From Moorena sp. SIO3H5 (lineage in GTDB: Bacteria > Cyanobacteriota > Cyanobacteriia > Cyanobacteriales > Coleofasciculaceae), in assembly GCF_010692395.1 (NCBI RefSeq), contig NZ_JAAHHS010000042.1:1-35100 (forward strand): 35,100 bases of DNA, read 5' to 3'. Positions 1-7,164 of the stretch are shown here, piece by piece. A program made the position numbers and the translations under genes. Position 1 is the first letter of the stretch, and each line of letters opens with the position of its first letter. The notes below the pieces were generated by a model. The model did not search any database, was not told the origin of the DNA, and worked only from the letters and a program-made list of their open reading frames with translations.

Positions 1-1
1 T

Positions 2-112
2 TCTAATATCCTAGCGTTTACAAACGGAGATGATGTTGTTTACTTTCATAGCGACGGAGACATATTCGTGTACTCTGACGACGAGGACAGAGAATTTTTT
101 GTTGACGCCTAG
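2..112 (+). CDS. C-terminal end of an unidentified protein (5' partial)
   Basis: An open frame enters from the left edge and ends with TAG at 110-112, giving 36 residues. The tail is acidic and aromatic: DGDIFVYSDDEDREFF is visible and it ends in FVDA. I do not recognise the family. It lies 146 bp upstream of, and codirectional with, the HpsE-like glycosyltransferase, so it may belong to the same cluster, but no terminator or overlap settles this. It could also be a chance open frame, since only 111 bases are visible. Confidence 0.45.
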   Translation, partial: SNILAFTNGDDVVYFHSDGDIFVYSDDEDREFFVDA

Positions 113-258
113 TGGATAAGCTTACCGTTTAAAGTATCGGTAAAATTTCCTAAAACAATAACAATTTCTACCCTCAGAGAGAGATAATTTTGTTCAACAC
201 TTGGGAATATTCACAATAATAATTAGTTAGGGTCATTTTTCTACACTGGAAAAAAAAT

Positions 259-1221
259 ATGGTTATTGAGTTAACTGTTGCCATCCCAACATACAACGGT
301 CAGAAGCGTCTACCAGAAGTCTTAGATCGACTGCGAGACTGTTGCCAGCAAGACCAACTGAACTGGGAAGTTATTGTTATTGACAACAACAGCACTGACG
401 GGACTGCTAAGCTTGTTGAGGCTTATCAAGCCAATTGGCCAACGCAATATCCCTTGAGGTATTGTTTTGAACCTAAACAAGGGGCAGCTTATGCCAGATG
501 CCGTGCCATTCAGGAAGCTACAGGTGAACTAGTGGGCTTCCTAGACGATGACACGATTCCATCAATGTCTTGGATAGCTGCTGCTTATGCCTTTGGCAAA
601 TCTCACCCTACTTCTGGTGCTTATGGTAGTCAAATCCATGGTGTTTTTGAAGTCACTCCTCCAGCAAATTTTGATAAACTTGCGCCTTTTTTAGCAATCA
701 CTGAACGTGGTTGTGAGCCATTACTTTATGAACCTCACAAAAAATTACTACCACCTTCAGCTGGGTTGGTTGTGCGAAAACAAGCTTGGTTAGAGAGTAT
801 GCCCTCTCGGCCTATTTTGACTGGGCGAACTAAGAGCAGTATGTTAACTGGGGAAGATTTAGAGATGCTGTCTCGTATCCAAGCTAAGGGCTGGGAAATA
901 TGGTACAATCCTGCTATGGAAATTGAGCACAAAATCCCTAGCTGGCGTCTGAGACGTGAGTATTTAATTCCGTTTTTCCGTGGGATTGGTTTAAGTCGTC
1001 ATGTGACCAGGATGTTGAGTGTAAAACCTTGGCTAAGACCGTTTGCAACTCTGGCTTACATGACTAACGATTTGCGCAAAATTACCTTTCATTGGCTCAA
1101 GCACGGTGGTTCTATCCAGTCGGATTTAATTGCAGCTTGCCAAATGGAGTTGTTTATGAGTAGTCTATGGAGTCCTTTTTATCTCCGTAAACATGGGTAT
1201 TTTGCTGAGTATGATAACTAG
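259..1221 (+). CDS. hpsE: family 2 glycosyltransferase, HpsE-like
   Basis: A 320-residue GT-A fold glycosyltransferase that should transfer a sugar from a nucleotide donor during surface polysaccharide synthesis at the inner membrane face. Visible motifs are the N-terminal VAIPTYNG strand-loop, NNSTDGT at residues 43-49, the metal-binding acidic cluster LDDDT around 95-99, and a downstream TGEDLEML acceptor-side motif near residue 200. The C-terminal third (SWRLRREYLIPFFRGIGLSR onward) is typical of the cyanobacterial hormogonium polysaccharide enzyme HpsE, as is the length. The ATG at 259 has only a weak upstream purine tract. The other hps genes are not visible, so the GT2 call is firm and the HpsE name is by resemblance. 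Confidence 0.8.
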   Translation: MVIELTVAIPTYNGQKRLPEVLDRLRDCCQQDQLNWEVIVIDNNSTDGTAKLVEAYQANWPTQYPLRYCFEPKQGAAYARCRAIQEATGELVGFLDDDTIPSMSWIAAAYAFGKSHPTSGAYGSQIHGVFEVTPPANFDKLAPFLAITERGCEPLLYEPHKKLLPPSAGLVVRKQAWLESMPSRPILTGRTKSSMLTGEDLEMLSRIQAKGWEIWYNPAMEIEHKIPSWRLRREYLIPFFRGIGLSRHVTRMLSVKPWLRPFATLAYMTNDLRKITFHWLKHGGSIQSDLIAACQMELFMSSLWSPFYLRKHGYFAEYDN

Positions 1222-1238
1222 TTTAAATAACTAGTTAT
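1214..1238 (+). terminator. AT-rich stem-loop overlapping the hpsE stop codon
   Basis: A perfect 10-bp inverted repeat (ATAACTAGTT and AACTAGTTAT) with a 5-base TAAAT loop covers the end of hpsE, including its TAG. It is AT-rich and followed by TT and a further ACTAGTTT copy. It may act as a weak terminator or protect the mRNA 3' end. It lacks a strong GC stem, so the role is inferred. Confidence 0.35.
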
Positions 1239-1362
1239 TTGAACTAGTTTAAAAGGTTTAACAGGGGGAATAAACTGGGAGAGGGAAGTCATAAATTTGT
1301 CATAAATTGATCATAAATTGTGATATTGTAACGCAAATAGGCAACACCTAAAAATGCGATTG

Positions 1363-1414
1363 GCCGTAGGCCACGCGGGGCGCGTTTGACCGTAGGCCAC
1401 GCGGGGCGCGTTTG
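1363..1414. repeat. tandem 26-bp GC-rich palindromic repeat (two copies)
   Basis: Two 26-bp units stand head to tail at 1363-1388 and 1389-1414 and differ only in the first bases (gcc versus acc). Each contains the core CCGTAGGCCACGCGG. The same GGCC(T/G)(A/T)xGGCCACGC core recurs at 5173-5190, 25775-25795, 30320-30440 and 33168-33180, so this is a dispersed family. The 1222-1458 gap otherwise shows nothing coding. Confidence 0.7.
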
Positions 1415-1458
1415 CGTGTTGCTGCTCATGTGGGATTTTCTTGAAATACTCACGTCCC

Positions 1459-1836
1459 TCACGCGGATCGTCTACTTCTGACCAGCTTTGATAACTGATC
1501 TGAGTAGCGAGGGTGGAGCAACCCCAGTACCTCCTGTTTTTTGTAAGTGAGAGTCAAAGCATCCATAATCCCTTCCAGCCATCCTTGCCGATTTCTAAAC
1601 AGCCAACGCTGTAGTTCTTTTAGGGGCATGCCAGCCACCGCTTCAGTGGGCAAAGCAGTTAGAATTTCGAGAGGGACAATAAAACCAAGAGACACTTCCC
1701 CATAGGTAACCATAGGTAATTCAGTTCCTGACTGCCAGCGTGTGCGATCAGAACGTGCCTTGGTAGAAAGTTGGGCAAGGGAAACTTGATGGTAAAGAAA
1801 AGTCATAGTTATCGATTCAATGTTTTCCCATGCCAT
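1459..1836 (-). CDS. hypothetical protein, unknown family
   Basis: A 125-residue ORF that I do not recognise. It begins MAWENIESITMTF, and a second ATG at codon 11 (1804-1806) is an alternative start. Neither start has a clear ribosome-binding site. The protein is soluble-looking, without signal peptide or membrane segment. It has a hydrophobic centre (GFIVPLEILTALP), a Trp-rich stretch (RWLFRNRQGWLEG) and a basic tail (LVRSRRSA). It stands alone between the convergent end of hpsE and the divergent DUF3370 gene. Codon usage looks like its neighbours and no competing frame is better, so I regard it as probably real. Confidence 0.55.
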   Translation of the reverse strand: MAWENIESITMTFLYHQVSLAQLSTKARSDRTRWQSGTELPMVTYGEVSLGFIVPLEILTALPTEAVAGMPLKELQRWLFRNRQGWLEGIMDALTLTYKKQEVLGLLHPRYSDQLSKLVRSRRSA

Positions 1837-2016
1837 ACTGGAAAATTCCAGCTGGCATCACTAAAACTCAGAATTCCCAGCTAGCCAACACCTGTAACTA
1901 AACACCTGTAACTAACAGAGTTTCTGAATTTAGCAGATGGCACCTTTATCAAAATCTTGGCCTGTTCACGTTTTTGTGGTTTAACCAATTTTGGTTTAAC
2001 TAAAACCCCATTATCC

Positions 2017-3372
2017 ATGCTGCCATTTTTACTAAATTTCACCCTGGCTCAAGCCACCCCAGCACCAACACCTCAAGTAGAAATCGTGCAACTCCAAGAA
2101 ATACGCCCTCTACCAGGACAACTAGATAATGTACCCGTATTTAACAGCAACAGTCCCGAACTAGTACAGACTGAAGGAATTTTACTGTCCACATTTCCCC
2201 CTTCTGACAAATCCAATCCAGGGGCTCACCTAAACTTTCCATTTCAGGGGCGCTTTGATATCTTTGCCCACCATGTTGCCAAAGCACCCACCCTAGATGA
2301 TTTGCGCACCCTCTATCTGGGGATTATCCTCCATAATCCGGGCAAAGAACCAGTAACAGTAGATATTATTGAGGCAGCTAGTTACCTGAGTCAGCCTGAT
2401 GCACCATTTATCGAATTACCCTCCCAAGTAGATAATTCTTCCGGTAGAGTTTACGCTGGGCCTGGTAGCCGAGTCATGAGTGATATCCTCCGTGGAGGTA
2501 GGCAAGACGGATTTCCTGCCCAATTGGTGATTCAGGCTCAGCAAAGCCGCATGTTGCTGAATCTCCCAATTCCAGTGCGAACCTTGACACCACCGATTAA
2601 TGGTCGCTCAACTTTGATGCGGTTATACAGTGATGGAAAGGTATATGCCGCTAGTCTTGCCCAGTATGCACCTATAGATAGTGATGGCAATGAACGCTCT
2701 CCTACTATAGCTCAATGGCAGGATTTATTAGAGCAAGGAGAGTTAGCTGGACCACGCGATCGCGCCCCGACTGATCCGATGGCTACTACTGGTTCAATTA
2801 TCTACGGTCGAGTGGCAGGAGTAGCCCGAGGCTCTAGATGGCAAGCTCAGTTAGTGGATAATCCTACTGCTCAATCTCTAACTATTCCGCAACCGGGAAA
2901 AGCTTTTTCCTACGGACTGAGTACCCTCCATCACGGCAGATTAGGTACTGGTCAAATTCAGAGTGCGCCGATGTTAGTCCGTTATCCAGATACCGCCTAT
3001 TTTGCCCATGGTAACTATGGGGTGCAATACAGCCTGACCTTGCCACTGATTAATCCCACCAGGGATACTCAAACGGTCACCCTGGCTCTTGAGACACCAA
3101 TTAAACAAGATCAAATCCAGGGAGGATTAAGGTTTTTAAAGGCACCAGCTAAGCAAATATTCTTCCGGGGGACAGTGCAATTGAGCTATAAGGATGATGA
3201 AGGTTTACCTCGGACGCGCTATGTGCATTTGGTACAACGGCGTGGAGAGCAGGGGGATACCCTAGTGAGGTTGCAGATGCCACCCCTTGAGCAACGGCTG
3301 GTGCAAGTGGATTTTCTCTATCCACCAGACTCGACACCCCCCCAAGTTTTAACTGTTCGGACACACGATTAA
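2017..3372 (+). CDS. DUF3370 family secreted protein
   Basis: The ATG at 2017 gives 451 residues that open with a short hydrophobic leader (MLPFLLNFTLAQA), a plausible signal peptide cut after LAQA. A TTG start 60 bases upstream would put a non-hydrophobic extension before the leader, so 2017 is preferred. The mature part matches the cyanobacterial DUF3370 family in its opening block (QEIRPLPGQLDNVPVFNS), the NPGAHLNFPFQGRFDIFAHH segment and the repeated glycine-rich strands toward the C terminus (LVQRRGEQGDTLVRLQMPP). The family is cyanobacterial and of unknown function, probably envelope-located. It appears monocistronic and is followed by an 8-bp tandem repeat. Confidence 0.8.
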   Translation: MLPFLLNFTLAQATPAPTPQVEIVQLQEIRPLPGQLDNVPVFNSNSPELVQTEGILLSTFPPSDKSNPGAHLNFPFQGRFDIFAHHVAKAPTLDDLRTLYLGIILHNPGKEPVTVDIIEAASYLSQPDAPFIELPSQVDNSSGRVYAGPGSRVMSDILRGGRQDGFPAQLVIQAQQSRMLLNLPIPVRTLTPPINGRSTLMRLYSDGKVYAASLAQYAPIDSDGNERSPTIAQWQDLLEQGELAGPRDRAPTDPMATTGSIIYGRVAGVARGSRWQAQLVDNPTAQSLTIPQPGKAFSYGLSTLHHGRLGTGQIQSAPMLVRYPDTAYFAHGNYGVQYSLTLPLINPTRDTQTVTLALETPIKQDQIQGGLRFLKAPAKQIFFRGTVQLSYKDDEGLPRTRYVHLVQRRGEQGDTLVRLQMPPLEQRLVQVDFLYPPDSTPPQVLTVRTHD

Positions 3373-3392
3373 TAATAAAAATCTGTCCATGT

Positions 3393-3416
3393 GCCCATCT
3401 GCCCATCTGCCCATCT
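3393..3416. repeat. 8-bp tandem repeat, three copies of GCCCATCT
   Basis: GCCCATCT occurs three times in direct succession 20 bp after the DUF3370 stop, preceded by partial copies (gtccat, gtgcccat). It is a simple-sequence expansion between a gene and the insertion element, with no visible function. Confidence 0.7.
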
Positions 3417-3586
3417 CTAGATTTCCCGGTGCCTGGGTCTGACATTTTGATTATGGGTATTAAACCTAAATTGATATGATAGGGGGGTGGGAGGGTCGAT
3501 AGTATGTCAGATCAGGTTCTACCAAAAAAACCGGGAACGTGAGAGCTCCTCTGTTTTAAGGAGGGTTAGAAGTTACCGCAAGAATA

Positions 3587-3650
3587 GGGCAGTCTTTATA
3601 GTCGGCAGGCTATGAGTTAAAGGGTAATGGTTATTGTTCTAAGACTGCCC
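3587..3650 (+). other. 12-bp inverted repeat upstream of tnpB
   Basis: TAGGGCAGTCTT at 3585-3596 is perfectly repeated in inverted form at 3641-3652, enclosing 44 bases that contain a small nested ATAG/CTAT hairpin. It lies just outside the presumed left-end hairpins of the TnpB element and may be part of its left end or a separate small palindromic element. The 3373-3776 gap contains no other feature apart from this, the adjacent hairpin and the GCCCATCT repeat. Confidence 0.5.
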
Positions 3651-3681
3651 TAATAAACAGGTTTCGTCTCCGGGATGAAAC

Positions 3682-3711
3682 GGACGCGGCGGGATTTATC
3701 CCGTTGTGTCC
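3682..3711 (+). other. strong hairpin in the left end of the TnpB element
   Basis: GGAC at 3682 pairs with GTCC ending at 3711, and the stem runs through GGGA/TCCC to a TTTA loop. As RNA it is a 13-14 bp stem using three G-U wobbles. A smaller GTTTC/GAAAC hairpin (3661-3681) precedes it. Subterminal hairpins of this kind are characteristic of IS200/IS605 ends. The exact left boundary of the element cannot be fixed here. Confidence 0.5.
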
Positions 3712-3755
3712 ATAAACAAGGATACTTTTTATTTTTAAATATGTCATAATATCTA

Positions 3756-3767
3756 TAAGGAGGTGAT
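3756..3767 (+). promoter_or_regulatory. near-perfect Shine-Dalgarno before tnpB
   Basis: TAAGGAGGTGAT is an essentially complete complement of the 16S rRNA 3' end, 9 bases before the ATG at 3777. Few other genes in the window have such a site, and it fixes the tnpB start. Confidence 0.8.
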
Positions 3768-3776
3768 AGCAGCATC

Positions 3777-5216
3777 ATGTATAAAACTATTCCAATAAAA
3801 GCGACATTTACAGATGAAGATAATCTCTTTTGGTTGTTCCAGTGCCAACAAGCTAATAATCTATGGAATTGTGCTGTCTATCACGCCAAACAAAAGCATT
3901 ATAATTGGCTAGAACAGCAATCAGATGCTTTTACAACTTACTGGAAGGGAGACGACCTTAGATACGGCTGGAAGACCTATAAATGCGGTACAAAATACCC
4001 TGAACTGTGCAGAGACCTCAAGGACAATCCTCATTACAAAGCTATGGCAGCTCAGTCTGCGCAGCAAACTCTTAAATCTGTAGCGGAGTCAATCAGTAGT
4101 TATAACCAGTTAGTCGGGCTTTACTATAAAGGGCAAGTGGATAGGCCGAGACTTTTGAGGTATCGCCAGAAAGGTGGTCTAGCTGCTGTAACATTTCCAC
4201 GACAAGCTCTTACCTATAAAAACGGTTTATTTTACCCATCTGTTAGCAAAGAGAGTAAACCAGAACTGCTCACAGAAATAGTTCTAGAACTTCCAGAGTT
4301 TGTAGATCCAGACTGGGTTAAAGAGGTTACTGTTCGCCCATACTTGGGTCAATTGTGGATTGACTGGGTAATTGATGATGGTAAGCAACCCGTTGAACAT
4401 AACCCCAGCTTAGATTATTCCCAAGCATGGAGTTTTGATCATGGTGGTGATAATTGGTTAACTGGTGTTTCGACCCACGGGAAAAGCTTGATCATTGATG
4501 GTCGCAGACTCAAATCAATGAATCAGGGTTACGCTCGGTTAGTTGCTAAGTACAAAGCCGGTAAACCGGAATTTTACTGGGACAGCAACCTGGATCGTGT
4601 CCAGAGGAAACGCAATAATCAGATGCGGGATGCAATCAATAAAGCCGCTAGGTTTATAATTAACCGGTGTCTTCATGATTGTGTTGGAAACCTGATCATT
4701 GGCTGGAACGAGCGCCAAAAAGACTCCTCAAATATGGGCAAACGGGGGAATCAGAACTTTGTAGTCATTCCCACCAAAAGATTGATTGAACGACTAAAAC
4801 AGCTTTGTCCCGAGTACGGAATTAGACTGACAGTCACCGAAGAAGCGTACACAAGCAAAGCGTCTTACCTTGACGACGACAGCCTCCCAAGACATGGTGA
4901 AAAACCCCAAGGATGGACACCGTCGGGAAAAAGGGTGCGACGCGGGTTGTATAAATCTTCCAAAGGTCATCTAATTAACGCAGACTGCAATGGCGCGAGT
5001 AATATCGCCAAAAAAGTAGCCACACAGTTAGGTCTTGATCTAACCAAGGTGAGTAGGGGAGCATTGACACTCCCGCACCGGTACGACATTTTCAAATCTC
5101 TGAATAAATCATACCGGATGAGAAGTGTTCGCGTTCGCGTAGCGTCGGCGAAAGCCGAAAGCGTCGCCTGTGGCCGTAGGCCACGCTGCGCGAACGGCGA
5201 TAGCAGCACGGTTTAA
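3777..5216 (+). CDS. tnpB: TnpB-type RNA-guided nuclease, IGxN clade without zinc finger
   Basis: A 479-residue TnpB (IS605 OrfB) relative; the family uses an RNA made from the element's right end to cut DNA. RuvC motifs seen are D221 in SFDHGGDNWLTG, and D403 in LINADCNGASNI. At the usual RuvC-II glutamate site it has IGWN (308-311); a candidate replacement is E355/E356 in TEEAYTSKAS. The CxxC pairs of the canonical zinc finger, expected after YTSK, are absent. The last ~30 residues (RVRVASAKAESVACGRR onward) are encoded by the dispersed palindromic repeat, so the natural C terminus has probably been replaced. Its Shine-Dalgarno is strong. It may be active if the shifted glutamate works. Confidence 0.85.
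   Translation: MYKTIPIKATFTDEDNLFWLFQCQQANNLWNCAVYHAKQKHYNWLEQQSDAFTTYWKGDDLRYGWKTYKCGTKYPELCRDLKDNPHYKAMAAQSAQQTLKSVAESISSYNQLVGLYYKGQVDRPRLLRYRQKGGLAAVTFPRQALTYKNGLFYPSVSKESKPELLTEIVLELPEFVDPDWVKEVTVRPYLGQLWIDWVIDDGKQPVEHNPSLDYSQAWSFDHGGDNWLTGVSTHGKSLIIDGRRLKSMNQGYARLVAKYKAGKPEFYWDSNLDRVQRKRNNQMRDAINKAARFIINRCLHDCVGNLIIGWNERQKDSSNMGKRGNQNFVVIPTKRLIERLKQLCPEYGIRLTVTEEAYTSKASYLDDDSLPRHGEKPQGWTPSGKRVRRGLYKSSKGHLINADCNGASNIAKKVATQLGLDLTKVSRGALTLPHRYDIFKSLNKSYRMRSVRVRVASAKAESVACGRRPRCANGDSSTV
5125..5205. repeat. palindromic repeat inserted in the 3' end of tnpB
   Basis: The stretch contains nested palindromes (TTCGCGTTCGCG, GCGTCGGCGAAAGCCGAAAGCGTCGC) and the core GGCCGTAGGCCACGCTGCGC shared with the repeats near 1363, 25775, 30315 and 33165. 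It is GC-rich compared with the preceding tnpB sequence and encodes the unusual basic C terminus of that protein. Confidence 0.65.
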
Positions 5217-5242
5217 ACCTGCTGCGTAACAACCTCATAGAA

Positions 5243-5265
5243 TCCCCCGTGTTTCAACCGGGGGA
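5243..5265 (+). other. right-end hairpin of the TnpB element
   Basis: TCCCCCG and CGGGGGA pair across a 9-base loop, flanked by AGAAT and GATGTCAAG. This is the typical right-end hairpin of cyanobacterial IS200/IS605 elements and would also form the 3' end of the guide-RNA scaffold. A further TATCAAT/ATTGATA hairpin (5275-5292) follows just outside. Confidence 0.6.
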
Positions 5266-5409
5266 GATGTCAAGTATCAATGTAAATTGATATTGTAGTC
5301 AATGTAATAATTTCATGAAATGATGAGTTGATTATTTCGATAGGTAGATAAAATGTTACAATCTAACTTACTAGACTGAATAAAGTCAAACAATGATTAG
5401 TTTCTTCCT

Positions 5410-5832
5410 ATGTTGTCCTGTCAGCATCCTGCCTTGCGAGTTCTTGTAGTTGACGACCATGAATTAACTCGATATAGCCTTCAGTTAGCATTTTCTGCTC
5501 AGGAGAATATTGAGATAGTTGCTCTTGCTAGTAACGGGAAAGAAGCCATTGATATGGTAGAGTGCCATCGCCCCGATGTGATTGTACTTGATCTGCAAAT
5601 GCCGATGATGGATGGTCTCAGTGCAGCCACCCGGATCAAAAGCCTAGAGCCAGAGACTAAAATCATTGCCTACTCTTCAGTAGAAGACCCCCAAATTGAG
5701 GTGATGAGCCAAACTGCTCCCGTTGATATCTTCTGTAGGAAAGATGTTGCCACCTCAGATCTAATTAATTTAGTTAGGGAAATGGGGAGGGATAAAGTTA
5801 ACCGTCTACAACCACTAGCTAAAATCAGCTGA
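5410..5832 (+). CDS. single-domain (receiver-only) response regulator
   Basis: This 140-residue protein is a CheY-like receiver domain and little else. The acidic pair is D15-D16 (VVDDHE), the phosphoacceptor is D61 in VLDLQMPMMDG, the switch serine is in IIAYSS (89-90) and the conserved lysine is K111 (CRKD). There is no DNA-binding output domain, although the VDDHELTR start resembles NarL/LuxR-type receivers. It should pass a phosphoryl signal through protein contact. No histidine kinase is adjacent, so it is an orphan. No clear Shine-Dalgarno precedes the ATG. Its closeness to the transposon right end means its promoter region (5293-5409) may have been rearranged. Confidence 0.9.
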   Translation: MLSCQHPALRVLVVDDHELTRYSLQLAFSAQENIEIVALASNGKEAIDMVECHRPDVIVLDLQMPMMDGLSAATRIKSLEPETKIIAYSSVEDPQIEVMSQTAPVDIFCRKDVATSDLINLVREMGRDKVNRLQPLAKIS

Positions 5833-5968
5833 GAAAGGAAAACTAAAATAAGGCGCTGCTAAACTAAGGAATTATGCAATTATAGTCAGCTGATTTCCTA
5901 ATTATCCATTGCCTTCAGTTATTCCATTAATCAGCAACGCCAATTTTTTTAGGCATCAGTTAGCCTTT

Positions 5969-6139
5969 CTATTCGGGGAAAGTACGCTTAAATTCATCGA
6001 TTAGGTCATCGAGTTCTTCCAGAGCCTGATTAACATCAATTCTGAGGGTTCCCAAATCGGGTTGCTCCAGAAGCCGTAACAAGGATTCCCGTTTACTCGT
6101 GATTAAGGTAATTCGCTCCTTAATTTTTTCCAACTCCAT
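5969..6139 (-). CDS. small conserved-looking coiled-coil protein, 56 residues
   Basis: An ORF from the ATG at 6137-6139 to TAG at 5969-5971 encodes 56 residues, starting MELEKIKERITLI and ending EFKRTFPE. It is charged and almost wholly helical by composition, with heptad-like Leu/Ile spacing (LRLLEQ, ALEELDDLIDEF), suggesting a short helical hairpin. I do not recognise a named family. It is opposite in strand to its neighbours (response regulator and DUF2854). A perfect 11-bp inverted repeat at 6167-6198 sits 28 bp upstream of its start and may be its operator. Confidence 0.6.
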   Translation of the reverse strand: MELEKIKERITLITSKRESLLRLLEQPDLGTLRIDVNQALEELDDLIDEFKRTFPE

Positions 6140-6166
6140 ATTTTGGCTGTCTCTTATCTACAATAA

Positions 6167-6198
6167 TTTTATGATAACGATCAGATTTTATCATAAAA
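6167..6198. promoter_or_regulatory. 11-bp inverted repeat, candidate operator
   Basis: TTTTATGATAA at 6167-6177 and TTATCATAAAA at 6188-6198 form a perfect inverted repeat around a 10-base centre. The centre-to-centre distance of 21 bp equals two helical turns, as expected for a dimeric repressor. It is upstream of the 56-residue ORF (minus strand). The rest of 6140-6453 holds nothing else I can support. Confidence 0.4.
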
Positions 6199-6453
6199 AG
6201 GGGGAATAAGGTATTTAAGAGAAAGACTTGGTGCATTGATTACTTCATTCTGACTTGCCTGAAGTCGGGAATATCGCTTAAGTAAGTAATCACAGTATTG
6301 GGTTCACGTAATGATGGGAAGATGGGGGATAGGGCAGATAGGAGTGGAGGAATTTTCCTTTAACCCATATATTGGTCATTTTGTCAACTTTTATGACTTG
6401 AGCACCACTCTAGGATAATAAAACTGGAGTTATTTCTGTTACATAGCTAAATA

Positions 6454-7017
6454 ATGTTACCCCGAACTTCCCTAGGAACTGTAGGTCTAGTCATTGGTGG
6501 ATTACTGACCGTAATCGGCTTTGTTGCCTACGCTACCGATAATGCCACCCTCAATCTAGTGGGATTCTTTTACGGAATTCCGATTCTACTAGGAGGTCTT
6601 GCCCTCAAAGCTGCCGAGTTAAAGCCTGTGGAATTAAGCAAACCAACAATTCCTGAAGTCCTGACGCTGCGAGAGCAAAGCGCCACCCCAATCCAAAACC
6701 AGATTCGCAAAGACGTAATGCGATATCGCTATGGTCAAGAAGCCCATCTAGATAGTTCCTTGGAAAGCCTTGGTTTATCTCCTACTGATGAAGAAAGACC
6801 TGTGTTGATGGGGTTACGAGAAACGTCGGTGGATGGTGCTTATGCCTTAATTCTCGAATTTGATTCCCCACTAATTCCTTTTGAGACTTGGCTCAAAAAG
6901 CAGGAAAAACTGGAAAAATTCTTTGGACCTGGTATTAAAGTAGATTTAACCGAACTTGAAGAAGACCAGGTGGATGTAACACTAGTGGCAATACCCGAAG
7001 AAAGCACCAGCGTGTAA
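6454..7017 (+). CDS. DUF2854 membrane protein
   Basis: A 187-residue protein with two predicted membrane helices near the N terminus (roughly residues 8-27 and 32-52, GLVIGGLLTVIGFVAYA and LVGFFYGIPILLGGLAL), then a soluble domain of about 130 residues rich in Glu and Leu. The order of hydrophobic hairpin, KPVELSKPTIPEVL linker and VLMGLRETSVDGAYAL segment matches DUF2854, a family of cyanobacteria and chloroplasts with no established biochemical role. Membrane attachment, perhaps to thylakoids, is inferred. It is monocistronic, with a GC hairpin 20 bp after the stop. Confidence 0.8.
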   Translation: MLPRTSLGTVGLVIGGLLTVIGFVAYATDNATLNLVGFFYGIPILLGGLALKAAELKPVELSKPTIPEVLTLREQSATPIQNQIRKDVMRYRYGQEAHLDSSLESLGLSPTDEERPVLMGLRETSVDGAYALILEFDSPLIPFETWLKKQEKLEKFFGPGIKVDLTELEEDQVDVTLVAIPEESTSV

Positions 7018-7036
7018 AGACCTTACCTTTAAAGCT

Positions 7037-7058
7037 CCCCGCTGTTACCTAGACGGGG
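7037..7058. terminator. CCCCG/CGGGG hairpin after DUF2854 (terminator or IS end remnant)
   Basis: CCCCG (7037-7041) and CGGGG (7054-7058) can pair across 12 bases. Read on the minus strand it is GAGAAT-CCCCG...CGGGG-AGCTTT, similar to the right ends of the IS200/IS605 elements at 5243 and 12394. It could therefore be a solo right end, or simply the terminator of the DUF2854 gene. No strong T run follows. Confidence 0.4.
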
Positions 7059-7082
7059 ATTCTCAGTTTAAACAGTCGGTCA

Positions 7083-7160
7083 TATACCGCCCCGTGACGC
7101 TGAGCGCCGAGTTCTTGCCTAGACATCGGCGCTCAGCTTTGCTGTTCTGTTGTCGGTATA
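7083..7160. repeat. small palindromic element with a perfect 12-bp stem
   Basis: TATACCG (7083-7089) and CGGTATA (7154-7160) are inverted terminal repeats enclosing a perfect 12-bp stem GCTGAGCGCCGA/TCGGCGCTCAGC (7099-7110 and 7126-7137) with a 15-base loop. It lies between convergent genes and could be a bidirectional terminator or a miniature mobile palindrome. Confidence 0.5.
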
Positions 7161-7164
7161 GTTT

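Larger units (their letters stand above)
3661..5274 (+). mobile_element. IS200/IS605-superfamily element carrying tnpB only
   Basis: The element comprises left-end hairpins (3661-3711), one tnpB gene (3777-5216) and a right-end hairpin (5243-5265). The right end reads AGAAT, a 7-bp stem TCCCCCG/CGGGGGA with a 9-base loop, then GATGTCAAG. No tnpA (Y1 transposase) is present, so movement would need one in trans, as for IS1341-type elements. The boundaries are approximate. Interestingly the same AGAAT-hairpin-TGTCAA architecture ends the remnant at 12386-12840 on the other strand. Confidence 0.6.

Noticed and set aside
3467..5293. An 11-base direct match TAAATTGATAT on both sides of the first TnpB element (3467-3477 and 5283-5293)
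   Set aside because: IS200/IS605 elements do not make target duplications, and the left copy is ~190 bp outside the hairpin ends; likely coincidence in AT-rich DNA.
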